From a virus, in the IMG/VR virus record IMGVR_UViG_3300027821_000008, positions 1-60,898 of that record: a stretch of 60,898 bases of DNA, one strand, 5' to 3'. This document shows, piece by piece, positions 1 through 7,208 of the stretch. Made by a program: the position numbers and the translations under genes. The notes beneath the pieces are model-generated. The model was not told the DNA's origin and ran no database searches. It saw nothing but the letters and a program-made list of their open reading frames with translations. Each line of letters starts with the position of its first letter. The first letter of the stretch is position 1.

Positions 1-25
1 CACCCCCAAACCCTCACCTCAACAC

Positions 26-51
26 AGACTCCTTATATGGGGTCTTTTTTT
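26..51 (+). terminator. intrinsic terminator at the left end
   Basis: A seven-pair stem (26-32 with 39-45, one T-G pair) closes a six-base loop and runs into a T tract at 45-51. It would stop plus-strand transcription entering from left of the window. No gene ends just before it here, so the gene it serves lies outside the window. Confidence 0.7.
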
Positions 52-157
52 GTGTACAAATTTGGCTTAATTTGGTTATGGTGAGATGAGATAATTTGTT
101 AATTTAGACTATTTTTGGGTTTGTTGCTCCGAAGAGACATATTTGGTAAATAAACGC

Positions 158-186
158 TTGACAGACATTTGCGATGAGAGTATAAT
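158..186 (+). promoter_or_regulatory. perfect sigma70 promoter, orphan
   Basis: TTGACA at 158-163 and TATAAT at 181-186 are separated by exactly 17 bases. A small inverted repeat (CTCAC/GTGAG, 194-207) lies at the expected transcription start. No convincing coding sequence follows for about 750 bases, so the transcript may be a non-coding RNA or a long leader. Confidence 0.75.
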
Positions 187-409
187 GTACTTACTCACGT
201 AAGTGAGGCTACCTGACATCCAAGCAATTACATCGGGTTTGATTGAGGGGTACCCGAGATCAATGCTCATGATTGCAATATGACCTATTGACCGAGTGTG
301 AGTGGATGATAATGATTGTTGACCAGATGAATGTGATGGGTTGAGACACACTTACGCTTCGTCGGTAAATGATTGTACTCAAGTTGATATGAGATGTGAT
401 TGAGTTGTC

Positions 410-487
410 AGCGACCGCAACTGGGCTGCAAGCGATACAGAAGAAAGTCAAAACACTGAATGCCTTGTTAGGCTCCCTGCGGTCGCT
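410..487. repeat. 10-bp inverted repeat with 58-base loop
   Basis: AGCGACCGCA at 410-419 is exactly complementary to TGCGGTCGCT at 478-487. As RNA this would close a 78-base domain downstream of the orphan promoter at 158-186. No T tract follows, so it is not a simple terminator. Confidence 0.45.
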
Positions 488-802
488 ATATAGTGTATGC
501 AAGTTTGCAAATGACATCAATTGTCAATTAAGCGTGAGTGGGTTTGTCAATGATCTGGGCGAGCGCGATCACCGAGCAACATGTTACCCAATCCCCAAAC
601 CCAACAGACTTATCCAAGGCTCGCTGCGCTCGCCCACATATACACAACAAAATCAAATAGGAGGCCTTCAGAGGCCCTACAGAGCGATATTAATTGCAGC
701 CCCATACTACCCCATACCCAATAATTTAAACCCCTCTATGACCCTGTGAGAGGCCATAGGGAGGGTGTATGGATTCCCTCAAGAACCCTGGAAGAATGCA
801 TA

Positions 803-825
803 GGAGGATGGGGGGGGGCACCTCC
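803..825. other. G9 run inside a GGAGG/CCTCC inverted repeat
   Basis: Nine consecutive G bases (810-818) sit between GGAGG (803-807) and CCTCC (821-825). The element lies about 70 bases before the promoter at 893-920. G runs of this length are rare in the window; the other long one is beside the 5535-5579 repeat. Confidence 0.4.
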
Positions 826-892
826 AATTAGCTCGAGATTATCTGCAGATTTTCCAATTCACGATTTTGGTCACAGCGCCATAAAATAGCAC

Positions 893-920
893 TTGACATT
901 TGATTTTGTCCTGCTACAAT
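893..920 (+). promoter_or_regulatory. sigma70 promoter for the left small-gene cluster
   Basis: TTGACA (893-898), a 16-base spacer and TACAAT (915-920) precede a CGGAG ribosome site and the start codon at 953. It probably drives the small genes from 953 to 1484. Confidence 0.75.
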
Positions 921-952
921 ACAGTTAAGAAATAAGCGAACCGGAGAATATC

Positions 953-1126
953 ATGACCATCCGCACAAACCTCAACGATTTCAAAGAATTGAAAATTGTC
1001 AATGTGTGGCCCACCAGCGATCGGCCTGAAATTGAAATGAGAATGACGGCATGGTTCGTTCCGGTCGTAGAGGTATATGTGAATGTCCATCCAGTGAATT
1101 GGGCGAAATCGATCCCCGTGATGTAA
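953..1126 (+). CDS. small hypothetical protein, 57 aa
   Basis: First gene after the promoter at 893-920, with a CGGAG ribosome site nine bases ahead of ATG. The product (MTIRTNLND to AKSIPVM) is soluble-looking, with no membrane segment or cysteine motif. It is followed after 12 bases by three tiny membrane-protein genes and is probably co-transcribed with them. I do not recognise the family. Confidence 0.6.
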   Translation: MTIRTNLNDFKELKIVNVWPTSDRPEIEMRMTAWFVPVVEVYVNVHPVNWAKSIPVM

Positions 1127-1138
1127 TAGGAGCGCAAA

Positions 1139-1234
1139 ATGACCGCAAGACTAGTTGAGATTGGGTTGGTAATGGGAGTAATTGTTATCCCCGTGATAGT
1201 GGGTGTTTTGGCACACAGAAAACTGGTAAAGTGA
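1139..1234 (+). CDS. tiny single-span membrane protein, 31 aa
   Basis: Starts at ATG 1139, a few bases after an AGGAGC ribosome site. Residues 7-25 are a continuous hydrophobic stretch, followed by a basic tail (HRKLVK). The stop overlaps the GTG start of the next gene, a coupling that supports translation. The function is unknown; size and topology would fit a lysis accessory or a host-membrane effector. Confidence 0.5.
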   Translation: MTARLVEIGLVMGVIVIPVIVGVLAHRKLVK

Positions 1235-1338
1235 ATAAGCTAAAGTTATTGTTGGTGATTGGGTTTGTCGTCCACACATTGTTCGATGTGGTGGCGTATG
1301 GGCATTTGTTGATTGATATTGTTAGGGGTTTGTTGTGA
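1231..1338 (+). CDS. tiny membrane protein, 35 aa
   Basis: Begins with GTG at 1231, overlapping the previous stop by four bases (GTGA). It is mostly hydrophobic (residues 5-20 and 23-35), and its end overlaps the next GTG start in the same way. The chain of GTGA overlaps from 1139 to 1484 suggests a translationally coupled trio. The family is not recognised. Confidence 0.45.
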   Translation: MNKLKLLLVIGFVVHTLFDVVAYGHLLIDIVRGLL

Positions 1339-1484
1339 GATTAATACAGAAGATTAGACGCCATCGTGTTGCCGTGGTTGGGGCGGGCGCTGCTTTGGTC
1401 GCTTCATTTGTGTTTCCGCAAGATACAGAGATTCGGGCTATCATTGTGGTTGTCCTTGTTGCGATTGCGATATATTGGGATTAA
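1335..1484 (+). CDS. small two-span membrane protein, 49 aa
   Basis: GTG start at 1335 overlaps the previous stop. The N-terminus is strongly basic (residues 1-12), with two hydrophobic segments at about 13-28 and 35-48. This shape resembles small holins or pinholins, but no family signature is visible. It ends five bases before the homing endonuclease gene at 1489. Confidence 0.45.
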   Translation: MRLIQKIRRHRVAVVGAGAALVASFVFPQDTEIRAIIVVVLVAIAIYWD

Positions 1485-1488
1485 TGAT

Positions 1489-2025
1489 ATGAAGGCTAAC
1501 TTCGAGACGGGACTCAAGATATGCTCCAAGTGTAGGGCAGAGAAGGGGATGGATGGGTTTTATAAGAATAAGTCGACTGCGGATGGGCTAAACTGGCATT
1601 GCAAGCAATGCACTAACGCGGAAAGCTCCATGTGGTATTATAAAAACAAATATAAAAGAGACGCATCAAAAAAAGCTTGGGTGCAAAATAACAAAGATAA
1701 GGTATCCGCAAACAGGCGGCGCAGCAATGAAAAATATGCTGGCGCGCCCTTCGTCGTGTATTGCCACGAAGACAAATTCGGCAGTGTTGTATATATAGGC
1801 AACGGATCGGCCGGCAGAGAAAGGGAAATGAGCGGGTCGCCCGGCAATAGAAGAAATAATTACGCAAATAGAAATTTATTGTGGCGCCTGTATTTTGCTG
1901 AATACAACCCCACTGTACATATCATCGGTCGCTACAACAACAAAAAAGACGCTGAGCTTATCGAATTATTGCTTTTGAGACATCTAGAACAACAGGGAAG
2001 ATACCCGCTATTAAATATAGCCTGA
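1489..2025 (+). CDS. GIY-YIG-like homing endonuclease with zinc finger, 178 aa
   Basis: The N-terminal 40 residues carry CSKC and CKQC pairs, the four-cysteine finger often fused to phage homing nucleases. From about residue 85 the sequence reads FVVYCHED...VVYIGNGSAGRERE, matching the spacing of a GIY-YIG core with its arginine. ATG 1489 was chosen because the upstream part of the frame overlaps the membrane gene ending at 1484. It probably makes a site-specific cut for its own spread. It lies outside the main operons, just before a new promoter. Confidence 0.65.
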   Translation: MKANFETGLKICSKCRAEKGMDGFYKNKSTADGLNWHCKQCTNAESSMWYYKNKYKRDASKKAWVQNNKDKVSANRRRSNEKYAGAPFVVYCHEDKFGSVVYIGNGSAGREREMSGSPGNRRNNYANRNLLWRLYFAEYNPTVHIIGRYNNKKDAELIELLLLRHLEQQGRYPLLNIA

Positions 2026-2052
2026 CGATAGTTTTATTTTCCAAAATATCTC

Positions 2053-2080
2053 TTGACCGGCCCATATTCTGTGCTATTAT
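2053..2080 (+). promoter_or_regulatory. sigma70 promoter for the ArdC-like gene
   Basis: TTGACC (2053-2058), a 16-base spacer and TATTAT (2075-2080). Transcription would start near 2087, which rules out ATG 2079 as a start codon and leaves a purine-rich leader of about 130 bases before ATG 2220. Confidence 0.6.
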
Positions 2081-2219
2081 GAAGGTAAGAAGAGAACAAA
2101 AAGAAGAAACCGAAGAAAAAGAAGCCGCCCCACCGCACAGTAGCGACGGAGAGAGTCTCAGGAAGACCGGGCCAGCAACAAAGAGAGCAGCAGAGGATAA
2201 CCGGACAGGAGCAGAGATC

Positions 2220-2693
2220 ATGGCAAAGAGATTAACTACCACAGCAAAGGTTGGCAAGCTGATTAGCCTAGCCCCATGCCCCGTCTACTCCAATACCGAA
2301 GATCATGGCAACTGGTATGCAGTGGATATGGACTTTGTGGCAATCGACGAAAGAGCAAGCTTCAGGGCGCCAATGACATTTCGCAAAATAGCTCACGAGC
2401 TGGTTCACTCCACTGGAGCAGAAAGCAGATTGAATAGGAAAATGAGCGCAGAATTCGCAGATGCAGAATATAGCCTGGAAGAGTGTGTGGCTGAGGTAGG
2501 CGCGATGATTTTGATGAATCGATTCGGCGTCGACGCACCCAGCGTCATCAAAGAAAGCGAAAGATATCTGGCAGGCTGGATGGCGCACGCAGCAAAAATA
2601 AACAACATGAAAGATGAAGATGTGGTTAGATTTGCGATGGACAAAGCCAAAGAAGCAGTGGAATACCTGTTTGATAACGTTAAAGGTGAATGA
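2220..2693 (+). CDS. ArdC-type zincin-like metallopeptidase, 157 aa
   Basis: Residues about 57-70 read KIAHELVHSTGAESR, with the HExxH zinc site. The later EECVAEVGAM segment supplies the third ligand typical of the peptidase domain of ArdC antirestriction proteins. ArdC family members usually have an N-terminal single-strand DNA-binding domain of about 130 residues, which is absent here. ATG 2220 follows an AGGAGC site. By family knowledge it may protect incoming phage DNA from restriction; a role for the peptidase domain alone is inference. Confidence 0.7.
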   Translation: MAKRLTTTAKVGKLISLAPCPVYSNTEDHGNWYAVDMDFVAIDERASFRAPMTFRKIAHELVHSTGAESRLNRKMSAEFADAEYSLEECVAEVGAMILMNRFGVDAPSVIKESERYLAGWMAHAAKINNMKDEDVVRFAMDKAKEAVEYLFDNVKGE

Positions 2694-2694
2694 A

Positions 2695-2841
2695 ATGTCT
2701 CTCGGAAAATTGTTGCTGACCATCCTATTGGTCGTCATGGCCCTGCCAATTATTGGCGCCGTAGCAGCCACCTTCTGGTTTATGTGGCCCGTCACCATAC
2801 CGCTTGCGGCCTTCTACCTGATTTATCGCAGCATAAAGTGA
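2695..2841 (+). CDS. small membrane protein, 48 aa
   Basis: Begins one base after the ArdC-like stop codon. Two hydrophobic segments (about residues 4-28 and 30-43) are separated by a short polar turn, and the protein ends RSIK. It is clearly co-transcribed with the metallopeptidase. The family is not recognised. Confidence 0.5.
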   Translation: MSLGKLLLTILLVVMALPIIGAVAATFWFMWPVTIPLAAFYLIYRSIK

Positions 2842-2910
2842 TAGCCCAATAAGCATGGCAGTATCAATTGAGTTGTTTGTCGCAGCAAGGACAATTTCCG
2901 TGGAGGTAAA

Positions 2911-3099
2911 ATGATAACAGAAGAAGAGCGATCAGTAATGACGCAGATCAAAGACCGGCTTATAGCAATACCGGAGGCGTCAAGAACGGTCTCCAGCGAG
3001 CTTGTTTTGCAAGCAATTTGCACAGCGCTTCACAACGCCGATATATTTTTCGATTCCGAGTTCGGCGACTTTATTGACGAAATAACTAAGGATAGATAA
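2911..3099 (+). CDS. hypothetical protein, 62 aa
   Basis: A good GGAGGT ribosome site lies seven bases before ATG 2911. The product is helical and acidic at the C-terminus (FGDFIDEITKDR) and has one cysteine. It is two bases from the next gene. No domain is recognised. Confidence 0.6.
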   Translation: MITEEERSVMTQIKDRLIAIPEASRTVSSELVLQAICTALHNADIFFDSEFGDFIDEITKDR

Positions 3100-3101
3100 T
3101 T

Positions 3102-3470
3102 ATGACTGCATTAACGGAACTTACAGAAGAGGTTATTGCGGGTTTGTCCGACATCGCTCTGCACACAGATGGCGCTCTTGGCATGCTTGCTACATCGCTT
3201 GCCGATGATTTATACGGGTTGCTTCTGCATGTCGAACAGAACTTTGACAGCACAGGATTTTTGTATTTTGACCCAATGGCAGGCGAGTCTTCCGCATTCC
3301 TGGCAATAGAAAATAACAGCGCGCTGTCCTTATTCGCCCACAAATTTGGCATTGCTACCAGGGTGGCAACTATGTATCAAAACGAGACTCTGTACTATCT
3401 GGCGCACGCAGCAAGGAAGGAAATTGCGCGCAGAGTTGATGAGGCATTCCAAAATCATGTTGGCGGATGA
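3102..3470 (+). CDS. hypothetical protein, 122 aa
   Basis: Starts two bases after the stop of the 62-residue gene. The product is predominantly helical, without cysteines or membrane segments, and ends EAFQNHVGG. The arrangement suggests an early accessory gene. I see no motif that points to a function. Confidence 0.6.
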   Translation: MTALTELTEEVIAGLSDIALHTDGALGMLATSLADDLYGLLLHVEQNFDSTGFLYFDPMAGESSAFLAIENNSALSLFAHKFGIATRVATMYQNETLYYLAHAARKEIARRVDEAFQNHVGG

Positions 3471-3474
3471 TATC

Positions 3475-3681
3475 ATGAATCACTATATCATATCAATGAA
3501 CAATGAATCTGGCGAGACTGTATTCAGCGTTACAACAAAAGCACAGGACCCACTTGTCGCCATGGATGTGGGGATACGCATGATGCGAGATGCGGGCGCG
3601 GACGCATCCCAAACCCACCTCATAAAAGTTCACAGAGTCAATCCAGTTAATGCATACGTTTTCCCTGACTGGTACGAGTGA
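3475..3681 (+). CDS. hypothetical protein, 68 aa
   Basis: ATG 3475 is four bases after the preceding stop, and the upstream part of the frame overlaps that gene. The product has a beta-hairpin-like start (YIISMNNESGETVFSV) followed by a helix and a second strand (HLIKVHRV). Unknown function. Confidence 0.5.
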   Translation: MNHYIISMNNESGETVFSVTTKAQDPLVAMDVGIRMMRDAGADASQTHLIKVHRVNPVNAYVFPDWYE

Positions 3682-3683
3682 CT

Positions 3684-3708
3684 GTTACAATATATTACAA
3701 TTTAATTG
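3684..3708. repeat. TTACAA/TTGTAA repeat, third site
   Basis: GTTACAATATATTACAATTT, followed by AATTG, resembles the repeat clusters at 54210-54295 and 60705-60758 but lacks the GGTAACATGTAACC part. It lies in the 90-base gap before the gene at 3773 and may be a weaker binding site of the same kind. Confidence 0.35.
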
Positions 3709-3772
3709 TGGAACTATGTGGGTTTGTGTGACATCATACACTCATGGACGCACAACTTAAGAGGCAAGCAAA

Positions 3773-3961
3773 ATGTTGATGACTTTGATATTCCTACTTG
3801 TAAATGGCACGGATGTATCGATTGCAGAGGTTAAGCGCTTCGAAAGTGCAGTCGCATGCACTGCGGCAGCAGACAAATATCAACAAGAGCTTGCTAAGAT
3901 TGGCAAACCCGGATCGTTTGAGTGTCAAATCAGCGAAGCACCAAAAACCACCACAAAGTAA
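3773..3961 (+). CDS. small putative exported protein, 62 aa
   Basis: A short hydrophobic N-terminus (MLMTLIFLLVNG) precedes a small domain with two cysteines (about residues 29 and 51), compatible with a periplasmic disulfide. The next gene has the same plan: hydrophobic start, then an F-x-x-A/D-x-x-C segment. They look like tandem paralogues. A GAGG-type ribosome site precedes it. Confidence 0.5.
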   Translation: MLMTLIFLLVNGTDVSIAEVKRFESAVACTAAADKYQQELAKIGKPGSFECQISEAPKTTTK

Positions 3962-3973
3962 TTGGAGAATATC

Positions 3974-4150
3974 ATGCTTGAGTTCATTGTTGTTCTGTTT
4001 CTTATGACAGGTAATGGAATTCAAACCACACAGACTGCATTTGTAGACGCTGGGTCGTGCCTTGAAAATGCAACGCTTCAAAATATCAACATGGGTCACG
4101 ATGGAGTTAAAGGCTCTGCAATTTGCATAGTAAGGTCTGCTTCCGCCTAA
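3974..4150 (+). CDS. small putative exported protein, 58 aa
   Basis: ATG 3974 follows a GGAGA site with good spacing. It has a hydrophobic N-terminus (MLEFIVVLFLM), then a short domain with two cysteines (about residues 32 and 52). The organisation parallels the preceding gene, suggesting a duplicated pair. Function unknown. Confidence 0.5.
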   Translation: MLEFIVVLFLMTGNGIQTTQTAFVDAGSCLENATLQNINMGHDGVKGSAICIVRSASA

Positions 4151-4161
4151 ATTACAAAGCC

Positions 4162-4413
4162 ATGACAATGTACAACTATACAGAATGGAGAGTTGCGCTT
4201 AGAGACAGAGGCGATAATATCGTGTTTGAAGGCCAATACAAGGCCTACAGCTCGTTTTACGCAATTCAGGCGGTGGTAGAGCGCGCCGTTAATAGCGGAG
4301 CCAATATGAGCGCCGTGCGCTCGATCACAACCCATTATAGCGGACCAATGAGCATTGAGCCAGAACAACAAACCCAAGTTTCACCACACATATTTGAAAA
4401 GCCATACTATTGA
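4162..4413 (+). CDS. hypothetical protein, 83 aa
   Basis: The start at ATG 4162 is chosen because the frame upstream overlaps the preceding gene; ATG 4168 is also possible. The product reads like a small alpha-beta domain (YTEWRVALRDRGDNIVF, then a helix with VVERAV). No recognised family. Confidence 0.45.
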   Translation: MTMYNYTEWRVALRDRGDNIVFEGQYKAYSSFYAIQAVVERAVNSGANMSAVRSITTHYSGPMSIEPEQQTQVSPHIFEKPYY

Positions 4414-4415
4414 TC

Positions 4416-4526
4416 ATGAAATTTCTTAATGATGTCAGGTTTATTGTGGGTTTATTCATATTCGCCATTACCGTGTCTACGGTAATCACATTTCCGTTAT
4501 TTTTATTGGCTGCAAATCATGTATAA
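4416..4526 (+). CDS. tiny single-span membrane protein, 36 aa
   Basis: Starts two bases after the preceding stop. Residues 8-33 are hydrophobic, giving a single membrane span. Its end overlaps the next start codon by eight bases. The function is not recognisable. Confidence 0.4.
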   Translation: MKFLNDVRFIVGLFIFAITVSTVITFPLFLLAANHV

Positions 4527-4695
4527 ATTATCTGATCGAGAAAAGGTGTTGGGTTTGTTGGAGAGATTGCAATTTGTCGACACTTATGTTGATGACATGT
4601 CGATTGGGTTTGCCATAGACGCCCTCATAAGCGCTGTAGTTTCTGCTGAGCTTGCATACAGGCTTGACAAAGAAAATGACAGGAGGGCGCCATGA
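4519..4695 (+). CDS. hypothetical protein, 58 aa
   Basis: ATG 4519 overlaps the membrane-peptide gene. The product (MYKLSDREK to DKENDRRAP) is an amphipathic helical protein. Its stop overlaps the next ATG by four bases (ATGA), and the AGGAGG site of that next gene is inside this one, so the two are translationally coupled. Confidence 0.5.
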   Translation: MYKLSDREKVLGLLERLQFVDTYVDDMSIGFAIDALISAVVSAELAYRLDKENDRRAP

Positions 4696-5084
4696 TGCTT
4701 GAGCATGAAGTATATTTTGCGTCTCTGCGGTCTCTGGCTGTAGAGTTCGCCTCAAATACCACAAACCCACGCGCAGCAACATCTGAAATTATCGAGAGGG
4801 TTGATCTTTGCCGCTCTGCATCTGACAGCCTTGTTGAGTTCCTTGATGGGCCAGTAGATCGCATTAGCCTGAACAGGCGTATGGACTTCATGGATGTGAT
4901 AAGCATACTGTCAGACCATCCGTCATACATGGCCGTCTATGATGAATTCTGTCAGCTTCTGCTTTGCATTGAGGATTATGATGGCGATGACTATGAGCTG
5001 ATTCAGGCCGCCAGCACGGCGTATAAGTTCGTTGCCGGCAAGGTTATTTTGAAGGTTCTGGATATGGGCTTCATTCAGGAGTAG
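4692..5084 (+). CDS. hypothetical helical protein, 130 aa
   Basis: A strong AGGAGG site precedes ATG 4692. The protein is helical and acidic, with the patch CIEDYDGDDYELIQ near residues 97-110. It resembles other small acidic phage early proteins only in composition. No function assigned. Confidence 0.6.
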   Translation: MMLEHEVYFASLRSLAVEFASNTTNPRAATSEIIERVDLCRSASDSLVEFLDGPVDRISLNRRMDFMDVISILSDHPSYMAVYDEFCQLLLCIEDYDGDDYELIQAASTAYKFVAGKVILKVLDMGFIQE

Positions 5085-5091
5085 CAAGCAA

Positions 5092-5448
5092 ATGCTTTAT
5101 TTATATTTAGCACTCAGCACGTTCGCAATCAATATTCTTGCCGTATTTCAGATATATATTATCAAGGGAAATAGGGTTTGGCTTGTTGCGATCAACTCCG
5201 CGATGCTGAACCTTGCATATCTCCTATCAATAAAAATATCGGTGTCTGGCGGGTATCTGGCTGGGGCATTTTATATTGCCGGAGGTGTTGCGGGCTGCAT
5301 TTTGTCAATGAAAATATCACAGGCCCTGTCGGCAAAAACCAATAAAAAAGACAGACAAACCCAAACAATAAATGACATAAAAAAACCCAATAAAACAATC
5401 ATACAAAATGATCACAAGGATTCATATTTGTCAACTGATACATGGTGA
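5092..5448 (+). CDS. three-span membrane protein, 118 aa
   Basis: Hydrophobic segments at about 2-22, 30-48 and 55-75 are followed by a long polar tail rich in Lys, Asn and Gln from residue 80. The coding sequence of the tail includes a CAAACCC word (5356). It is the last gene before the DnaB promoter region. The family is not recognised. Confidence 0.55.
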   Translation: MLYLYLALSTFAINILAVFQIYIIKGNRVWLVAINSAMLNLAYLLSIKISVSGGYLAGAFYIAGGVAGCILSMKISQALSAKTNKKDRQTQTINDIKKPNKTIIQNDHKDSYLSTDTW

Positions 5449-5503
5449 TATAATTGAGAATTATTGTTAATTGGCGATGGGTTTGATGTTTTGGGTTGTG
5501 TTA

Positions 5504-5533
5504 TTGACTGATGTTGTGAATATTCGATATAGT
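5504..5533 (+). promoter_or_regulatory. upstream promoter beside the 45-bp repeat
   Basis: TTGACT (5504-5509), an 18-base spacer and TATAGT (5528-5533). Transcription would begin inside the 45-bp repeat at 5535-5579. With the promoter at 5582-5611 it forms a tandem pair flanking the repeat. Confidence 0.5.
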
Positions 5534-5534
5534 G

Positions 5535-5579
5535 AACCTCCGCCCACCACTACACCCAAAATTTTATGGGTTTGGGGGG
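5535..5579 (+). repeat. 45-bp inverted-repeat element, left copy
   Basis: These 45 bases (AACCTCCGCCCACC... ending in a G run) are exactly the reverse complement of 60854-60898, the last bases of the window. The copy lies between the -10 box of one promoter and the -35 box of the next. It contains a near-palindrome around CCCAAAATTTTATGGG and a GGGTTTG word. It could be an operator or a recombination or packaging site, and it may also be why the sequence ends where it does. Confidence 0.85.
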
Positions 5580-5581
5580 GG

Positions 5582-5611
5582 TTGACAGAAGACAAAATGG
5601 TAGTGTATAAT
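5582..5611 (+). promoter_or_regulatory. strong promoter of the replication block
   Basis: TTGACA (5582-5587), an 18-base spacer and TATAAT (5606-5611) lie directly downstream of the 45-bp repeat and 33 bases before the helicase start. It probably drives dnaB and the genes that follow. Confidence 0.8.
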
Positions 5612-5643
5612 GCCATTACGCAAAATATTATGGAATTTTTAAT

Positions 5644-6984
5644 ATGACACAAGACCAATTTAATTCAGCTGGAACCGCCGAAAAAAGCGTGATTGCAGCA
5701 GTGCTTGCGGACAACGATAATATCGACAAGCTATCTCGCGTTCAACCCAAGCATTTTATCGACCCTATAAATCGCGCAGTGTACGCAGAAATTATTAGAC
5801 AGATAACGGTAAATGGTCAATGCGATCACGTATCCATAAAAGACCGCCTTGGCGCAACAATACCACCCGAATATTTGCCAGAAGTTCTTGCGCTATCGGA
5901 CAAGGCGCACGCAGTTAATCAATACGCTCGAATCGTGCTTGATCGATTTGTTAAATTCAACCTTGCAAATATATGCGACAAATCTCTCGATGTAATTAGG
6001 TCTGGTCGCGAAGATGGTCTTTCAATTGCTGACAGAATTGTAGGCGAGATAGAGTTCATTTCTGCCAATGACAATAATGCCGGGGCATCCAAGGTGTCGT
6101 CTGAGCTTGAGTCTCATATACACAATCTGAGAGAGGCTACGATAGACGACAAAGAGGCCGCGCAGACAACTGGCTTTTCTGAGCTTGATTCAAGATTGGC
6201 TGGTGGGTTTAGGCCGGGCCAGTTGATTATTCTTGCGGCAAGACCAAAGATGGGCAAATCTGCGCTTGCGTTGTCGCTTGCCCTGAATATAGCCAAAGAC
6301 AAGCCAGTAGCTATGTTTAGTCTAGAGATGACTAAACAAGAGATCATAAATAGGGCGCTATCATCTGTTGGCAGCGTAGAGCTAGCCAAAATTCTTCAGC
6401 CGAAGAAAATGAGCGAAACTGACTGGTCTGGACTAAGCGCTGCGCAGTCGTCGCTTTCTAAGTCCAATTTGTTTATTGATGATCACGCCGGCATCGGTAT
6501 TATGGATATCCGCGCAGAGGCAAGAAAGATCAAGCGAACGCAGGGCCTTGGCATGATTGTAATTGATTATTTGCAATTATGTAGGATGGGTGCAGGCGAT
6601 ACCGAGACAGAAAGAATTACTCAATTTACGATTGGGCTTAAGAACTTGGCAAAGGAGCTGCAAGTCCCGATTTTGTGTCTCAGCCAGTTGAATCGCGGAG
6701 TTGAGTCTCGTGCAGATAAGCGCCCAATGCCGTCAGACCTTCGCTCATCTGGATCAATTGAGCAGGATGCAGACATTGTTATGCTTATGTACAGGGATGT
6801 TGTGTATGACCAATACACCAATCACCCGGACCTTACAGAGCTTAACGTTGCCCTGAGCCGATCTGGCGAGCCTGGTGTTGTTGGGTTGAATTTCGTGTCA
6901 AAATATACAAGGTTTGAGGATTATATTGGTCTTATTCCAAAATCAACAAAGAAATCTGTTGACAATAATTCCAATTCATGGTAA
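5644..6984 (+). CDS. dnaB: DnaB-type replicative helicase, 446 aa
   Basis: Hexameric fork helicase. The N-terminal helical domain (about 1-150) is followed by a RecA-like motor. Walker A is AARPKMGKSAL near 198-208, the H1a-type SLEMT is at 226-230, Walker B MIVIDYLQL is near 304-312, and the SQLNRGVESR and arginine-finger regions lie at 347-390. The length matches bacterial DnaB (about 470). A lysine replaces the usual glycine of GxPGxGKT, but the invariant GKS remains. It is the first gene after the promoter at 5582-5611 and overlaps the next gene by seven bases. Confidence 0.95.
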   Translation: MTQDQFNSAGTAEKSVIAAVLADNDNIDKLSRVQPKHFIDPINRAVYAEIIRQITVNGQCDHVSIKDRLGATIPPEYLPEVLALSDKAHAVNQYARIVLDRFVKFNLANICDKSLDVIRSGREDGLSIADRIVGEIEFISANDNNAGASKVSSELESHIHNLREATIDDKEAAQTTGFSELDSRLAGGFRPGQLIILAARPKMGKSALALSLALNIAKDKPVAMFSLEMTKQEIINRALSSVGSVELAKILQPKKMSETDWSGLSAAQSSLSKSNLFIDDHAGIGIMDIRAEARKIKRTQGLGMIVIDYLQLCRMGAGDTETERITQFTIGLKNLAKELQVPILCLSQLNRGVESRADKRPMPSDLRSSGSIEQDADIVMLMYRDVVYDQYTNHPDLTELNVALSRSGEPGVVGLNFVSKYTRFEDYIGLIPKSTKKSVDNNSNSW

Positions 6985-7175
6985 AATTTGATATTGACGA
7001 TATTTTATGTGAGATTATCATGATACCAGAAGATGAGACCCTAGTTGTCATATCCAGAATGGCAGATGATGCCCTTTTGAATGTAAGGGTGAATATTCCA
7101 GACACAACAATGGCTCTTGAGTATTTAATTGGTGTCGTTCGTGATATATACGATGTTGCTCGAGACTGCCTATAA
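6978..7175 (+). CDS. hypothetical protein, 65 aa
   Basis: Overlaps the end of dnaB by seven bases, so it is probably coupled to the helicase. Small and acidic, with predicted strand-rich start and helical end (MALEYLIGVVRDIYDVARDCL). No family recognised. Confidence 0.55.
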   Translation: MVKFDIDDILCEIIMIPEDETLVVISRMADDALLNVRVNIPDTTMALEYLIGVVRDIYDVARDCL

Positions 7176-7208
7176 AGGGTAGGCGAGTATATATTATATG
7201 GCGTTTAT

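Larger units (their letters stand above)
187..892. other. non-coding left-end region
   Basis: About 700 bases without a credible gene. The open frames present lack ribosome sites and have the composition of chance frames. The stretch contains several GGGTTTG/CAAACCC words (235, 540, 596), a long-range inverted repeat (410-419 with 478-487) and a G9 run flanked by GGAGG and CCTCC (803-825). It could hold a structured RNA, an origin or packaging signals; nothing in it decides between these. Confidence 0.5.

Noticed and set aside
396-749. Open frame of 117 codons in the left non-coding region
   Set aside because: No ribosome site, odd composition, and it spans the inverted repeat at 410-487. 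More likely chance.
2079-2219. Longer start for the ArdC-like gene at ATG 2079
   Set aside because: That codon overlaps the -10 box of the promoter at 2053-2080, and the extra residues are low-complexity. ATG 2220 has a proper ribosome site.
5560-5581. Telomere-like G-rich repeat
   Set aside because: GGGTTTGGGGGGGG recalls ciliate telomere units, but there is no tandem array and no protelomerase gene.
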